A DNA stretch of 64,000 nucleotides, taken from NCBI GenBank assembly GCA_036873135.1, contig JAPTYO010000008.1, positions 29,600,761-29,664,760 of the forward strand, in the 5' to 3' direction. The translations under genes were made by a program, and so were the position numbers. This stretch comes from Clarkia xantiana subsp. parviflora (Eukaryota > Streptophyta > Magnoliopsida > Myrtales > Onagraceae). Below the pieces are notes generated by a model. That model had not been told where the DNA came from. It saw only the letters and a program-made list of their open reading frames with translations, and searched no databases. Below, piece after piece: positions 46,160 to 56,874 of the stretch (positions are counted from its first letter, which is position 1; each line of letters begins with the position of its first letter).

Positions 46160-48010
46160 GCTGTTTTGTTTAGATATCTGTTTTGCTGCTTTACTGAATG
46201 CTTGTAAGAAGAAAGTGCAGATCCACCCATTGGGTTTGCTATTTAGTTTTGTTTCCCGACTTCTATCGATCCATGTGCTAGTTTTAAGCGTATTTTGTGT
46301 TGCATTTTCTTCTTTATCAAGATATTATTAGTTTACTTGATGGGTGGTTTTGATGTCGCTAATAGTTTTATCTAGGCCAACAGAGTAACTGGATTAAATC
46401 TTCCCAAGAATTCCCACATTGCGTTTTTTGAAACAATCTTCGGCGAAACAAAGTGATGATAGGAAACCCTCCATCCGACTTATACTAGTTACCCATTTAT
46501 GGCTATTCGTTATAGCTTCAACTCTTTTATGGTTACCCCTTTACGCCTTGGTCTGCCCCTAAGTTGCTCCTCCTTCAATTTAACGTTTACTCAGATCAAG
46601 TATTTACTTTTTTGCACGATGGAGCTTCACCGCTTGCTGCGAGTGGTATAGACAAAATCCGACCTCCGTCGGAATTTGCTCGGACAGGGATAGGAACATC
46701 TGGATGGCTCTCTTCTCCATCTTTTACATGTGTACGGTGTCTCCGATTCGTCTGTCTTCGATCTACCCTGTTTGTGTTGATTGGGGCAAGTGCTCCAGAC
46801 TAACGCCGGATTTGGGAGAGGGGATCATTTGCAACCATCATCGCCGGATTTGGGAGAGGGGGATCCTCTGCAACCATCATCTTTTCAGAGAATATAAACT
46901 CTAAAAGCAGGGTAGGATCGGCAAGTGGGTATCCCTATCGTTGTCGACCCGTAGCTATATCCGCCGGGACTGCGTCGAAGCCAGGTGCTTCAATTCACAG
47001 AGAGCCATCTCTCAATCGATAAACGGCGAGATTCCGAGCGCTCGTCTCCATATGGTCGCTTGTTCGTCACGTCCTTTACATCATCGGCCAGCTGGAATGG
47101 GTGGAAATGATGTCACGGGCGGAATTATTTTCAGGAGAAGAAAACAGCTGGAGCTTACCTCTACACAGAGGTTTGGCCATCTTTATTTGGGTTTCTCACG
47201 TATGGACCTACGACCTTTCCCTATGCCATCTACTCATTATTATTTGGGTTTTGAGAAAGGGCTTGTTATCTTAGTTCTTCAAGGTATGTTCCTCACTTGG
47301 TCAGAAGCCCGATATAAATTCTTTTGGGATGACTCTGTACACCGGTTTAAACTCCGAAAATGTCTTTTGGTGCAGGCACTTTCCCCACTTCATCGTCATA
47401 CACTTCTAGTCGGGAACGCACCCAAACACATATATATGTCTTCTTTTCATACAGGTGACCACATATTTTCCCCATTGATCATTGCCCAGCTTCTCCCTCG
47501 GCATTGTTCTTCTAAACTACTTCTCATTGAAGAGAAGCGGAGATCTCTTCTAGCACCCTTTCAGTGTGCTAGTACTTCGAGTTTGTTCCTCTGTCAGTTT
47601 TGCTTTGGTGGATTGGTTTTTTGCCATGTCTACCTCGGAGGAATCTTTACCCTACTCGCTCCCTTAATCCTTAATGTGGATTTACCCATATAATAGCATT
47701 GCCATGTTTAGAAACAAATAGAATCTCATATGATTTTTGTAATTATACCAAAGAGAGAAATTCTGTTAGATCTATGAATGATGTAGAAAAATGACGGTGC
47801 AACATGTCTAACGTCTGATGTAGAAACATGACGGTGCAACCCTTAAACATGCTTTAGTATCTCACAAGATGAATTGATAAATGTCGAGAAATAACGGGCG
47901 GATTCAGCTGTTCTTCAAAAAGTATTCGATCAGGCAACATACTAACCGTCATAAATTAAAACTAAAGCAACAAAGTCCACTTCAACAAAAAAAACCCACA
48001 CAAGTCCATG
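46160..48010. other. Spacer between the convergent RPL29 genes
   Basis: Homology between the two RPL29 copies ends shortly after each stop codon, so this block is unique to the spacer. It holds an open frame of 250 codons (46941-47693) with no motif that I recognise, a short direct repeat containing 'gatttgggagagggg' (46806-46864) and another with 'gatgtagaaa' and 'atgacggtgcaac' (47778-47840). The translated composition (many His, Ser, Leu, Cys) does not persuade me that it is a gene. Confidence 0.5.
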
Positions 48011-48046
48011 GTTCTGCAACTAACACCAGTCGAATGAGATGATAGT

Positions 48047-49219
48047 TTACTCTTCAGCAGAGCCAACTTCCTTCTGGTTGTTATGCTTCCTAGCATACCT
48101 CTGGTTCCTCAGGAACTTGGGGTCCATCTGTAGTAGATAACAACAATTATTAGCCCACACGTCTCCATTTATTTAACAACTAACAAACTACACATACATA
48201 TAATATTTATTATATAGTAGCATATAAAATGCATCCAATAATAAGAAGTTAGAAGAAGATGTATCAGTAGAAGAAATCATTTGGATAAGTCAAAAGACTT
48301 GAACACTGATTCAATATTTGTTAAGGCAGATTCCCAAGAAGCTGTTAACATGATAGTAAATGATGAGAATGAAGATAGACTGTTAATGCCTCTTATTTCC
48401 AGATTGCAGGACGCTTTTCAAGTCTTTTAGAAGATACAAAACTATTATTTACCAAGATACCAACAAAGTGGAAAAACAGCTTGCTATGAGGCAGTGTGTT
48501 TGAAAGATAATGTGTTGTTTTACTAAAACCTCCTGCTGGTGTGTTTGTTGCCTATGCTTAGATTTGATTATATGGGTGTCTCTATAACCTTATAACTGTT
48601 ACTAGAATTGTTACTGTGTTAAGTTGAAGATGTTCAGTTTTTTATTTTTTACCAAAAACAGTTTGAACAAGTGATTGGTGTTAATTCTAACACAGGAGCA
48701 GCACATCATATTTTGTTGCAATTTTAATTGTTCAGGGCTAAACCATACAGATTTGACAAACAAGCAACGTAAAATGTACCAGGGATCTATGATGTAGTAC
48801 TGAACTAAGTGAGAAAAAAAATCAACCATTACGTCTCCATACTATTTCTCAATTTTTAAGTTCTACGGTCTAAAAAAACCAGCAAAAAATTTAAGACGAA
48901 GTTCAACAATCAGATATCACATCGCAACACCAAACTATATTTCAAAATTTGCCAACAACAAACAGCATCTTAACTCAATGGGGGCAGTGATACAGAATCA
49001 GTAAAAACGCTCATTCATTTATAAGCAATCAGTAGGTACGCAAATTTTCGGAAAATCGATTCAGTTAAGCAGACTAATAAACATTGAAGCTAAATGGAGA
49101 TTGGACAAATAACATACCCCTTTGGTGGAGGTGTGTCGATGCCTCTTAGGCTTCTTGATTCCGTTCCTGTGAGCTTTGTACGACTGGTTGTGAGCGGTGT
49201 GATTCTTCGACTTAGCCAT
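48047..49219 (-). CDS. RPL29: 60S ribosomal protein L29 (eL29), copy 2
   Basis: Coding exons on the minus strand are 49118-49219 and 48047-48127, the same 34 + 26 codon split as copy 1, with splice sites GGG|GTATGTT and a CTACAG acceptor. A 5' UTR intron ends upstream of the ATG, with its donor at CTTAG|GTAAGC near 49299. The protein is 60 aa and appears identical to copy 1; the codon differences that I see are silent. Intron sequence is partly alignable between the copies, so the duplication included introns and promoter and is not a retrocopy. Confidence 0.95.
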
Positions 49220-49299
49220 CTCTGCAACAGATGAGAAATCACAGATCAGCTAAAAGTGAGATGTCGATATGTTGACGTTAATTAAAGAGGAAAGCTTAC

Positions 49300-49480
49300 C
49301 TAAGGTCTAGGATTTGCAGCCGCGTTCTGTGAGAATGGGAAGCGAGGAGAACACTTTATTGAAAACCCTAGCTGCTGATTTCTAAAGAATCGCGCTAAGC
49401 TTTCTTTGTGGGCCCAAAATCTCTCATGGGCCAATTTTGAGCGGACTCCGGCCTACACACCATTGGCAGGCCTAAGTGGA
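49300..49480 (-). promoter_or_regulatory. Promoter and 5' UTR of RPL29 copy 2
   Basis: On the minus strand GGGCCCA (about 49410), AGGGTTT next to the 'cagcagct' segment (about 49365) and the 'gaacgcggctgcaaa' leader match the corresponding elements of copy 1. The second telo-box is altered here (AAATCCTAG). Confidence 0.7.
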
Positions 49481-49588
49481 CCCCGCTATTTCGTTATTAT
49501 TATATGCCTGCCAACTTGTTTAACATTTATTACCAAAAAAACACTTGTTTAACACTAACCCAAGAAACTAAAACTTTGGAAGTATCTA

Positions 49589-51411
49589 TCTATATATAGG
49601 GGTGTCAATGGGGCATGGATTATCCGAACCCCGCGGTGCACCAACCGAAAAATGCCCCGCGGTAGTTGCTACCGTGGATTATGGGGCAAATTTGGTAGAA
49701 AGAATCGTGGGGCAAGGCAATAGGTGGTAAATGTGATGTTTTGCCCCGAACTTCCGCCCCGGGGTGTATATATAATTTTATAAAACTTCAGGAGTTATTG
49801 TGTAATACTAGAAATATTATGTGGTCATTATATAATAATAGAAGTTTTTTTCCATTAACAGCCAAGTAAAAATATAGAGCGTCTTAGAAGATGTCGTAAC
49901 AAAAAATTAATTATAATATCGTTGTGTAGTTTTGTTATAATATAGTAAACTATTTTGTTATCTAAAATAATAAGTTACATGAAATAATAATTTTGATCGG
50001 AAAAAAAAAATAATAATAATTTTGCTCAATTTTTACATGTTTTAGTTTTTATGTTGGATTAGAGACGTATATACCTATTTGCAACTTTTACAATTTTACT
50101 TTGCTTCTTTTATGTAAATTTAAGTAAATATTATTAATACAAATTTAGAAATTATTTTTAATTAACAAAGTAGGTGGGGCGGGGCAATGCACCGTGGATA
50201 TCCCCGCGGGGCATAACTATTAAGTACTTCCGCCCCACGACGGTTTTGGGGCAATTATGGTAGATGAAATAAGATCGTGGGGGTGGGGATGGTATTATCA
50301 GAATCTGCCCCGATCTGCCCCATTGACACCCCTATCTATATATTATATAAAGTAAGATGTGAGAGAAGAGAGTGTTCTCAGCTTGACACATCAGCACTAA
50401 TCAGTGCTATCAGGCTGACACATCAGCCACAAACTTCAAATCAAAAGGTGACACCTAAACTACTTAAGAGTAATCACTGTGATTTATTAAATGTTATATG
50501 AACTTATTATAATTTATTTAAAAATACCCCTAAGTCAATCCCATGTAAGGAACGACGCCTAGCGTTATAGTTATTGATAAGAAGTTAAGAATGTCAATAC
50601 AGTTATAGCTAGGGTTTTATAATTTTATATTTAATTATTATTATGTCACATTGATTTGTGCTTATTTTGGTGGTAAATTATTGGGCTTAATTAAAGCATT
50701 ATTAGCATTTTCTGTATCAATTTTTTCAGCCTTATCACATATTACTTTTTGGCCAAAAAATCACATATTACTCACATCATAATTTATGTTATAATTTAAC
50801 ATTTTTTTTAAAAAAACTTATATATAAAAATAAAATTTTCAAGTGTTATTTAGGTAGTGAGCAAATATAACATTTGAAAAAAATTGTTTATAATATTATA
50901 TTTTTTATTTTTAGTTTAAAATTTAGGGATAATGGATTTAAATAGCATAGTGTAAAAAAAATAATACCAAAACCTAAGATACTAATAACATCAACATCAA
51001 GTTTAATATATTTTTACATGTTCAAATTTAACTTTTTAGTAAACAAAAATATGTAACTTACTTTAATACATATATAATATACATAGACTTAATATCTTCT
51101 TTCAAATATTATTACGTATTAAAACTAATATATTTGTAATTTTTCTATAATTTATAGTCTTTAATTAACTAATTATTCAATCCAGTGAAGTGTGAAAACA
51201 ATATATACATTATTATATTCATGTATAAATGCCTATTAAATCACCTCATACTTGCATTAAAACTGATACTTTTAAATTGAAACACTCGAGAATTTTGGAG
51301 GGTGCCCGTTTTAGCAATAGTAGTTCCAACCAATAATCGACACATAATTTTAATATTTAATGTTTGCGGTTAAGCAAGTCGCCCCGCGCTTAGCGCGGGT
51401 TCAGCACCTAG
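49589..51411 (+). mobile_element. Non-autonomous Helitron with a hAT inserted at its 5' tip
   Basis: The 3' end is a CCCGCGC-TTA-GCGCGGG hairpin, ten bases of spacer, and CTAG (51408-51411) followed by T. The 5' end TCTATATA...TTATATAAAG fits Helitrons and follows an A. A hAT element (49597-50334) duplicated the first eight Helitron bases, so the Helitron start appears at 49589 and again at 50335. Without the hAT the element is about 1.08 kb. It is AT-rich with no evident captured gene. Confidence 0.78.
49597..50334. mobile_element. hAT MITE with TAGGGGTGTCAATGGGGC ends
   Basis: A perfect inverted repeat TAGGGGTGTCAATGGGGC / GCCCCATTGACACCCCTA with a perfect 8-bp duplication TCTATATA (49589-49596, 50335-50342). 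Subterminal 'ccccgcgg' and 'ggggca' words occur on both sides; the centre is AT-rich. Confidence 0.92.
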
Positions 51412-51491
51412 TATTTGTTAACTGAACTACTACATATTGTTAGCGGAATCTATACAAATTTGTAATACCTTCGCCTAAGTTGCTACTAAAT

Positions 51492-51511
51492 GGGGGGGGG
51501 GGGGGGGGGGG
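51492..51511. repeat. Poly(G) tract, 20 bases
   Basis: Twenty consecutive G residues in otherwise AT-rich DNA. Confidence 0.95.
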
Positions 51512-51699
51512 AATCATACTGAATTTATTGATTTATTCTTTATACAAATTGATAGCTAAATTTGAAAGAAATTTGTAATTTTCTAATTGAATTATGATAG
51601 TAGGTGTAAATGTTCTTCATCGTTTAGCATCAAAGTAGACGAATGAATGTTAAGTATTGCAACTTCTATATTTATAATAATAATAATATTTGTTCAAAT

Positions 51700-52623
51700 T
51701 AGGGCTGGCAATTCGTGCGGGCAGTACAGGTTCGTGTCGTGTTCTGGGGGTCAGCCCAAACACGGCCCAACCCAGTCCAATATGAAAAACTGGCACAAAA
51801 AACAAATAGTAAATTGAAAAAAAAATTAATATTTAACCATTTTAGTTTAAAACATCGTGTTATCGTGTCGTGCAGTGTAGGGGTGAGCAGAAAGCCCGAC
51901 TAGCCCGACCCGAGCCCGGCCCGAAAATCCTGTCCCGAAAAATAGCCCGAGCCCGTTTGGACGGGAATTTTCTTGCCAACTCGGGCTCGGGCTCGGGCTT
52001 TTTTTTAAAATACCCGAAAAGGCCCGAGCCCGCCCGAAATTATGTGTAAACTGTAATATAATTTATTTTATTTATTTTAGTTTACTTTCATTTAACTATA
52101 GTTACTACTATAACTTTACTATAGTTGAAAAAAGAAAGCCCTAGACCTACGCTTGCGCCGCTCTCGAGAAATAACCCTCAACACTAACTCTAAATTGGTC
52201 AAATTCAAGAAAGAACTAATTTACTTGATTGATCCAATTGGTTCATCGATAATCACGAACCATGATCTGTATGATCTCAAACCCATACTTCAATCTTCAC
52301 AATCAATTTTATCATACAGACATCCATGCATCAGACTCGGCGAGGGACGGCGATGATTTTTTTTTTTTCAATTATTTTAGTTAAAGTTCGGGCTAGCCCG
52401 AGCCCGAGTCCCGGCTCGGGCGGGACATTTTCCTCACTCTCGGGATCGGGCTCGGGCTCAGGCCAAAAATCATTGTCCCGAAAATTTCGGGCTCGGGCTC
52501 AGGTAAAAGCCCGCCCGTCCCGGCCCGAGCTCACCCCTAGTGCAGTGTCCCTAATACCAAACCCGTAATTTTCGTGTCGTGTTCGTGTCGGCCCATCGTG
52601 CCGAGCCCGAATTTCCAGCCCTA
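51700..52623. mobile_element. hAT MITE with TAGGGCTGGCAATTCG ends (outer)
   Basis: The ends TAGGGCTGGCAATTCG and CGAATTTCCAGCCCTA are near-perfect inverted repeats flanked by the perfect duplication GTTCAAAT (51692-51699, 52624-52631). Subterminal 'cgtgtcgtg' words occur at both ends. It contains the inner hAT at 51878-52539. Confidence 0.92.
51878..52539. mobile_element. hAT MITE with TAGGGGTGAGC ends (inner)
   Basis: Inverted ends TAGGGGTGAGC / GCTCACCCCTA with the perfect duplication GTGCAGTG (51870-51877, 52540-52547). Subterminal regions are dense in 'gcccgagcccg'/'cgggctcggg'. Its ends resemble those of the element at 468-2092 although the interior differs. Confidence 0.93.
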
Positions 52624-52685
52624 GTTCAAATGTCAATCCAGCTTCAAAGTTTAGAAAGGAAGTCACGAATTAACCACCGTTTATA
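52591..52685. repeat. 95-bp direct repeat, left copy
   Basis: Comprises the last 33 bp of the outer hAT plus 62 bp of its flank, ending 'ccgtttata'. The partner is 53553-53647, with two substitutions. Confidence 0.95.
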
Positions 52686-52947
52686 TATACTAGGGTACTT
52701 TCCCCGCGCAACGCGCGGGGTGATATGTTAGATACCGATAGTTAATAAAATAAATTAGTCGAAATTATAACGATAAATTTGGTTTTTTACTATATAGTAT
52801 CAATATATTAAGGTTCTCTAAGTGTATAGTTTACATACAAATAAATCTTCAATTAAAAAGTACACTTTATATAGGTTTCTCTGCTCTTTGAGTTTAATCA
52901 GTAAATAGACAGGAATTACCTATGAGTATGAAAATTAAATTGGCGAC

Positions 52948-53144
52948 CTGGTTTCAATGTATTTGTAGTGCTTTGCGTAGAAACATGTTTCTCTGTATCA
53001 TGTGCATGGCAAGAAAGGTCCATCCCTAAATTCGGTTTTGATGGTTTAGAAGGAGAAGGCGCATGAGCCATAATTGCTCTCATCACATCATTTGAAACTT
53101 CTTTGAAATGACGACCAATATCATCAACTGCGTCATCTACAATT
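52948..53144 (-). pseudogene. Captured exon, gene not firmly identified
   Basis: A 197-bp segment is bounded on the minus strand by an acceptor (ACATGTAG|A) and a donor (CCAG|GTCGCC) and is open throughout in one frame, with convincing protein composition ('DDAVDDIGRHFKEVSNDVM', then a Ser/Pro/Lys-rich stretch). It is reminiscent of the linker after the PX domain in plant PX/sorting-nexin-type proteins, but that is a weak recollection. The intact frame suggests recent capture. Confidence 0.55.
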
Positions 53145-53356
53145 CTACATGTATTGTGAAATTATACAGTGGGAAAAGGGTTAGAACAAACAAAAAGGAT
53201 GTTGCAGTCTGCAGCAATTATTATGGCAATACAGAAAATAACTATAAGCAAATTTCCTAGGATCATCTCTCTTGAAGTGTAATATGAAGTTTGGCAATTC
53301 TCGCGCATCGCGCAGGTTAATTACTATATAAATATAATTATGTTATAGGCTTCCAC

Positions 53357-53434
53357 CTTGCATTACAACTGTTGGAGATTTGTAGAAAATTGTGACTTTG
53401 TACTTGTCAACGATATACCAACAGTGTCTTGCAT
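53357..53434 (-). pseudogene. Captured exon fragment of acetyl-CoA synthetase
   Basis: On the minus strand, after an acceptor TTTCAG, a 78-bp segment encodes ARHCWYIVDKYKVTIFYKSP. This corresponds to the conserved 'CW.IVDKYKVSIFYTAPT' motif of AMP-forming acetyl-CoA synthetase, the enzyme that activates acetate. A donor CAAG|GTGG follows. Only this exon is present, so no enzyme can be made. Both splice borders are preserved, as expected when a Helitron picks up genomic exons. Confidence 0.7.
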
Positions 53435-53552
53435 CTGAAAAAGTTGGTTCTTGCAGATCATAACATAGTTAACAATATCTAAAACTCATATAAACTATGA
53501 ATTGTAAGGTCATGAGCAGAAGAGGCTGCATTTATATGGGTAAGGTCGTGAC

Positions 53553-53647
53553 GCCCATCGTGCCGAGCCCGAATTGCCAGCGCTAGTTCAAATGTCAATC
53601 CAGCTTCAAAGTTTAGAAAGGAAGTCACGAATTAACCACCGTTTATA
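53553..53647. repeat. 95-bp direct repeat, right copy
   Basis: Second copy of 52591-52685, starting abruptly inside the hAT terminus ('gcccatcgtgccgagccc') and ending at 'ccgtttata'. Confidence 0.95.
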
Positions 53648-54019
53648 CAGATTACCCAAAAAAGCACTTCACAGTTCATAATCCTATAATTATATACCCA
53701 ATTTATTAGCCAAAACAAATTTGGTTTATCGATCATTTTTTATACTTGACAAGTTAAGAGAGTATTACCATAAATAGTGGATTTACCAACAAAAAAAATG
53801 TTAAAAGAGTGTATTATTAATAAAGGTTAATATAGTGGGACTTCTCAAGGAATTGTCCTATCCCACTTTTTTTTTTTTTTTTTTTTAATGAAAGGAGGCA
53901 CTTTATATTAAAACACACACCAAAGAAAGAGAGAATAAAGAAATCAGTCCACAAAACGCGATCCTAACACAGAACCAAACCAACAGGGATAAATGGTGTC
54001 AACCAACAACCAAAGAAAC

Positions 54020-54567
54020 CTAGAAACTCTGATCTTCTAGCAAGATCATGAGTTGGCTTACAAACCGGTCTTGGAACCTTACACATAGAAAAACTACAAA
54101 CAAAATGACAAATATCTTAAATAACACAAAAAAGAATTGCAGGGGCAGAGGCTGGCTACTTGATTGCATAAGTGAGGATTTGTGAGTCAGTGCAGAGAAC
54201 ATGGGGGTTGTTTCCCACTTCAATAGCCAATAAGAGACCAGCCCTGCACGCAACAACTTCCGAAAAAGAGGGTCAAGTCCTGGAAACTTGACAATAAAAA
54301 TAGCAACTACAGAACCACATTATTTAGAATAACAGCAGCTCCCACTAAAGTGTTAGAGTCCTTGAATACTGCTCCATCTGTGATGATTCGCCACAGATCA
54401 GGCATGGGGTTGCTTGCTAATTCCTGTGTGGGGTTGGAGGATGAGAGGAGGAGCCTTCTGGAGCTTGTCCTTGAGATCAACATAGTAATATCAACAATAT
54501 CATCAAACAATAAGTGCATATGATTCATAAAAAATGTAATGTTTGGTTGTTGAGCCCTGAAAGCCAA
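54020..54567 (-). pseudogene. RNase H-like domain of the LINE
   Basis: The frame contains 'LWRIITDGAVFKDSNTLVGA', matching the start of the RVT_3 RNase H-like domain with its first acidic residue, followed after frame breaks by 'RAGLVSYWLLKWE'. The 15-base poly(G) run at 54940-54954 lies between this and the RT core. Confidence 0.7.
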
Positions 54568-54939
54568 AGCATTCCTAGCTACTCATAAGATCACACACTT
54601 CTGACTAACAAACTTAACCACATCAGCTTTAGGATAGGTAGGATCAAAATCCAATTTAAGCCGGTCCAAAACAGAGTGGACAGGTACAACATATGTAATA
54701 ATCTCAAAGGGGCTTGCAAACCATATTCTTGATGCAAAAGAGCAATCCCACATTAAATAAGTCCGAGATTCACTAGCTTTGAAGCAGAATGGGCACGATG
54801 AATCAAATGAGGTAATACGTCTTTGGAGATTTTTCCCAAGAGCTAAACCTCAATTACAATCCTTCCAAATGAATATCTTAATTTTGGGGGGTAGTGGGAG
54901 AGTCCAAAACCTGCTCCAAAATGTAGGAGTAACAGTCAT

Positions 54940-54954
54940 GGGGGGGGGGGGGGG
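54940..54954. repeat. Poly(G) tract, 15 bases
   Basis: Fifteen G residues inside the LINE coding region, expected to disturb its frame. Confidence 0.95.
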
Positions 54955-55362
54955 AACCATTAATTTGAGAAGCAAACAAGGAACGAAGCATGTGATATCT
55001 AGACTTAACAAGTGCAGCCAAATAAACATATGAGGTAGGGAAGATTGGTAGTGGCAATTCAGAAATAAGAGACACAATAAAAGGGTGAACTTTCAGATTA
55101 AGGGTGTTCAACATCCAGGATTGAGATGAGGGATGAATGACATAGTTGACCTTGCATGGACGAGCTTAATCTAAACCTATCATCCACTGAAGAAGTGAAG
55201 AGATATTTGGAACCAAGGGATTTGTACAAAGTTAATAGATTGGTCATTTCCAATTTGTCATCGACAACCCATAGAAAGTAAGGGAATGAACTTGAATAAA
55301 GACTTTCAAACAGCAGAGTGATTAGCTGAACATTTAGCCAAGAAAATAGATCATGTGGAAAT

Positions 55363-56553
55363 TTATTTTTGTATCATAACGGAGGCGCATAAAGAATTTT
55401 GATAAACGAAAATTTGTTTGAAAATGAGAGCCACATTCTGGATACGAAAATCTGTGAAGCCCAGACCCCCTTCCCTTTTAGGGTGAGTGAGTTTAACCCA
55501 AGCAATCCAAGGAATACCTGGCCTATCAGCATAATTTTTCCACCAGAAAGTGCGAATCAATTGTTCAACTTTATACAAAACATGGTAAGGCAATTGAACA
55601 CATCTCATGGAATAATAGGGAATATATGAGACAGTTTTCTTAATTAGAATCTCTCTCCTAGCTGGGGATAGAAATTTAGACATCCAACCCTGAATCCTAG
55701 CACCAATCCTATCAAGCAGAGTAGAACCTATAAGTTTCTTTCGAGATGAGCAGTCAATAGAGAGTCCCATGTACTTGTCCGAATCCAACATCTCTGTAAC
55801 CCCAAAAGAAGACAAGAACTGAAGCTTGAAAGGGATAGATACATTCTTGCTAAACTTGACTAATGATTTGGAGAAATTAACCAGTTGCCCGGATTGTGCC
55901 TCATACTGATCAAACAAGGATTGTAGAGATGGTAAAAGTGATTGGTTAACCTCAAAGAATAAGAAACAATCATCAGCAAAAAGAAGATGTGATATAGCTT
56001 GGCAGGAAGCAGCATGTCTTATACCACGAATAACATTTTGAGTATGGAGAAGATACAATTGGGCATAAAATACTTCAGAACAGAGAATGAACAAGAATAG
56101 AGATAAAGGGTCCCCCTGACGTAGACCTCTAGATGAGGTAATTGGCTGAGAATGATAACCATTGATGAGAAAACTTAGATTGGTTGAGGAGATACATTCC
56201 ATAATCCAGGATATAAACTTTGGTGGAAAACCAAACTTGTCCATGACGGTTTCAAGGAATGGCCATTCAACACAATTATAGGTCTTACTCATATCTAACT
56301 TAAGGGCTAAAAGGCCTACCTTACCACATATTCTCTTTTTAATGGTATTTAGAATTTCTTGAGCTAAGAGTATATTATCAGTGATCAGTCTATAAGGTAC
56401 AAAAGCACTTTGGAACGAAGAGATTATAGCAGGTAAAACTGTCTTCAACCTATTAGCTAAAACCTTAGATATGATCTTATATGTAGTATTACAAAGACTA
56501 ATTGGTCTACATTGTGACATTGTTTGTGGTTGCCCTGTCTTAGGAATAAACAC
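55363..56553 (-). pseudogene. Reverse transcriptase core of the LINE
   Basis: 396 open codons hold the RVT_1 motifs in order: 'RPISLCNTTYKIISKVLANR', 'FVPYRLITDNILLAQE', 'ALKLDMSKTYNCVEW' (first catalytic Asp), 'GLRQGDPLSLFLFILC' and 'HLLFADDCFLFF' (catalytic FADD). The later conserved segments 'NFSKSLVKFS', 'YMGLSI' and 'KREGGLGFTDF' follow. The upstream part (56553-56804, containing 'SYKASGPDGFQHGFFQHNW') is in another frame because an 8-bp tandem duplication ('atgtcaag') near 56625 shifts it. The core catalytic residues are intact but the ORF as a whole is broken. Confidence 0.9.
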
Positions 56554-56874
56554 TATATGAGTCCTATTAGTTTCCCTAAGAATATGCCCAGAAGAGAAGA
56601 AACTTGATACCGAAGAAATGACATCTTGACATCTTGATTGATCTCATCCCAATTATGTTGGAAGAAACCATGTTGAAACCCATCTGGTCCTGAAGCTTTA
56701 TAAGAATGGAGAGACTTAATGGCAGTAGTGATTTCCAAAATTGATACTGGGAGACCCAAATGTTGAAAAGCTTGAGGAGGTTGAGATGTATTCAAGGAAT
56801 CCACTAGGGACAGAGGATTATGGGTTATTTTTTAGGAAAAGACATCAGAGAAATAAGAGTGGATATGATCATTG

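Larger units (their letters stand above)
52690..53552 (-). mobile_element. Helitron with captured exons
   Basis: On the minus strand the 3' end is a CCCCGCGC-GTT-GCGCGGGG hairpin, a short spacer and CTAG (52690-52693) followed by T, a textbook Helitron terminus. The 5' end is not resolved: either within the last bases before the second 95-bp repeat or at the TC near 53652. Two exon-like pieces from unrelated genes lie inside in the same orientation as the element. Confidence 0.72.
53867..56874 (-). mobile_element. L1-type LINE, truncated by a later insertion
   Basis: The poly(A) tail appears as 20 T residues at 53867-53886 on the plus strand. Reading leftward from about 56870 on the minus strand are the RT N-terminal region, RT core, zf-RVT-like region and RNase H-like domain, in plant L1 ORF2 order. 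The coding frame can be followed up to about 56870 (with a stop), where Tat-like LTR sequence begins, so the rest of ORF2 and ORF1 should lie beyond that insertion. Confidence 0.85.

Noticed and set aside
46941..47693. A 250-codon frame between the RPL29 genes as a protein gene
   Set aside because: No motif, no splice or promoter context that I can support, and a composition typical of chance translation.
54940..54954. Poly(G) as a regulatory element
   Set aside because: It sits in a dead LINE with no nearby promoter.
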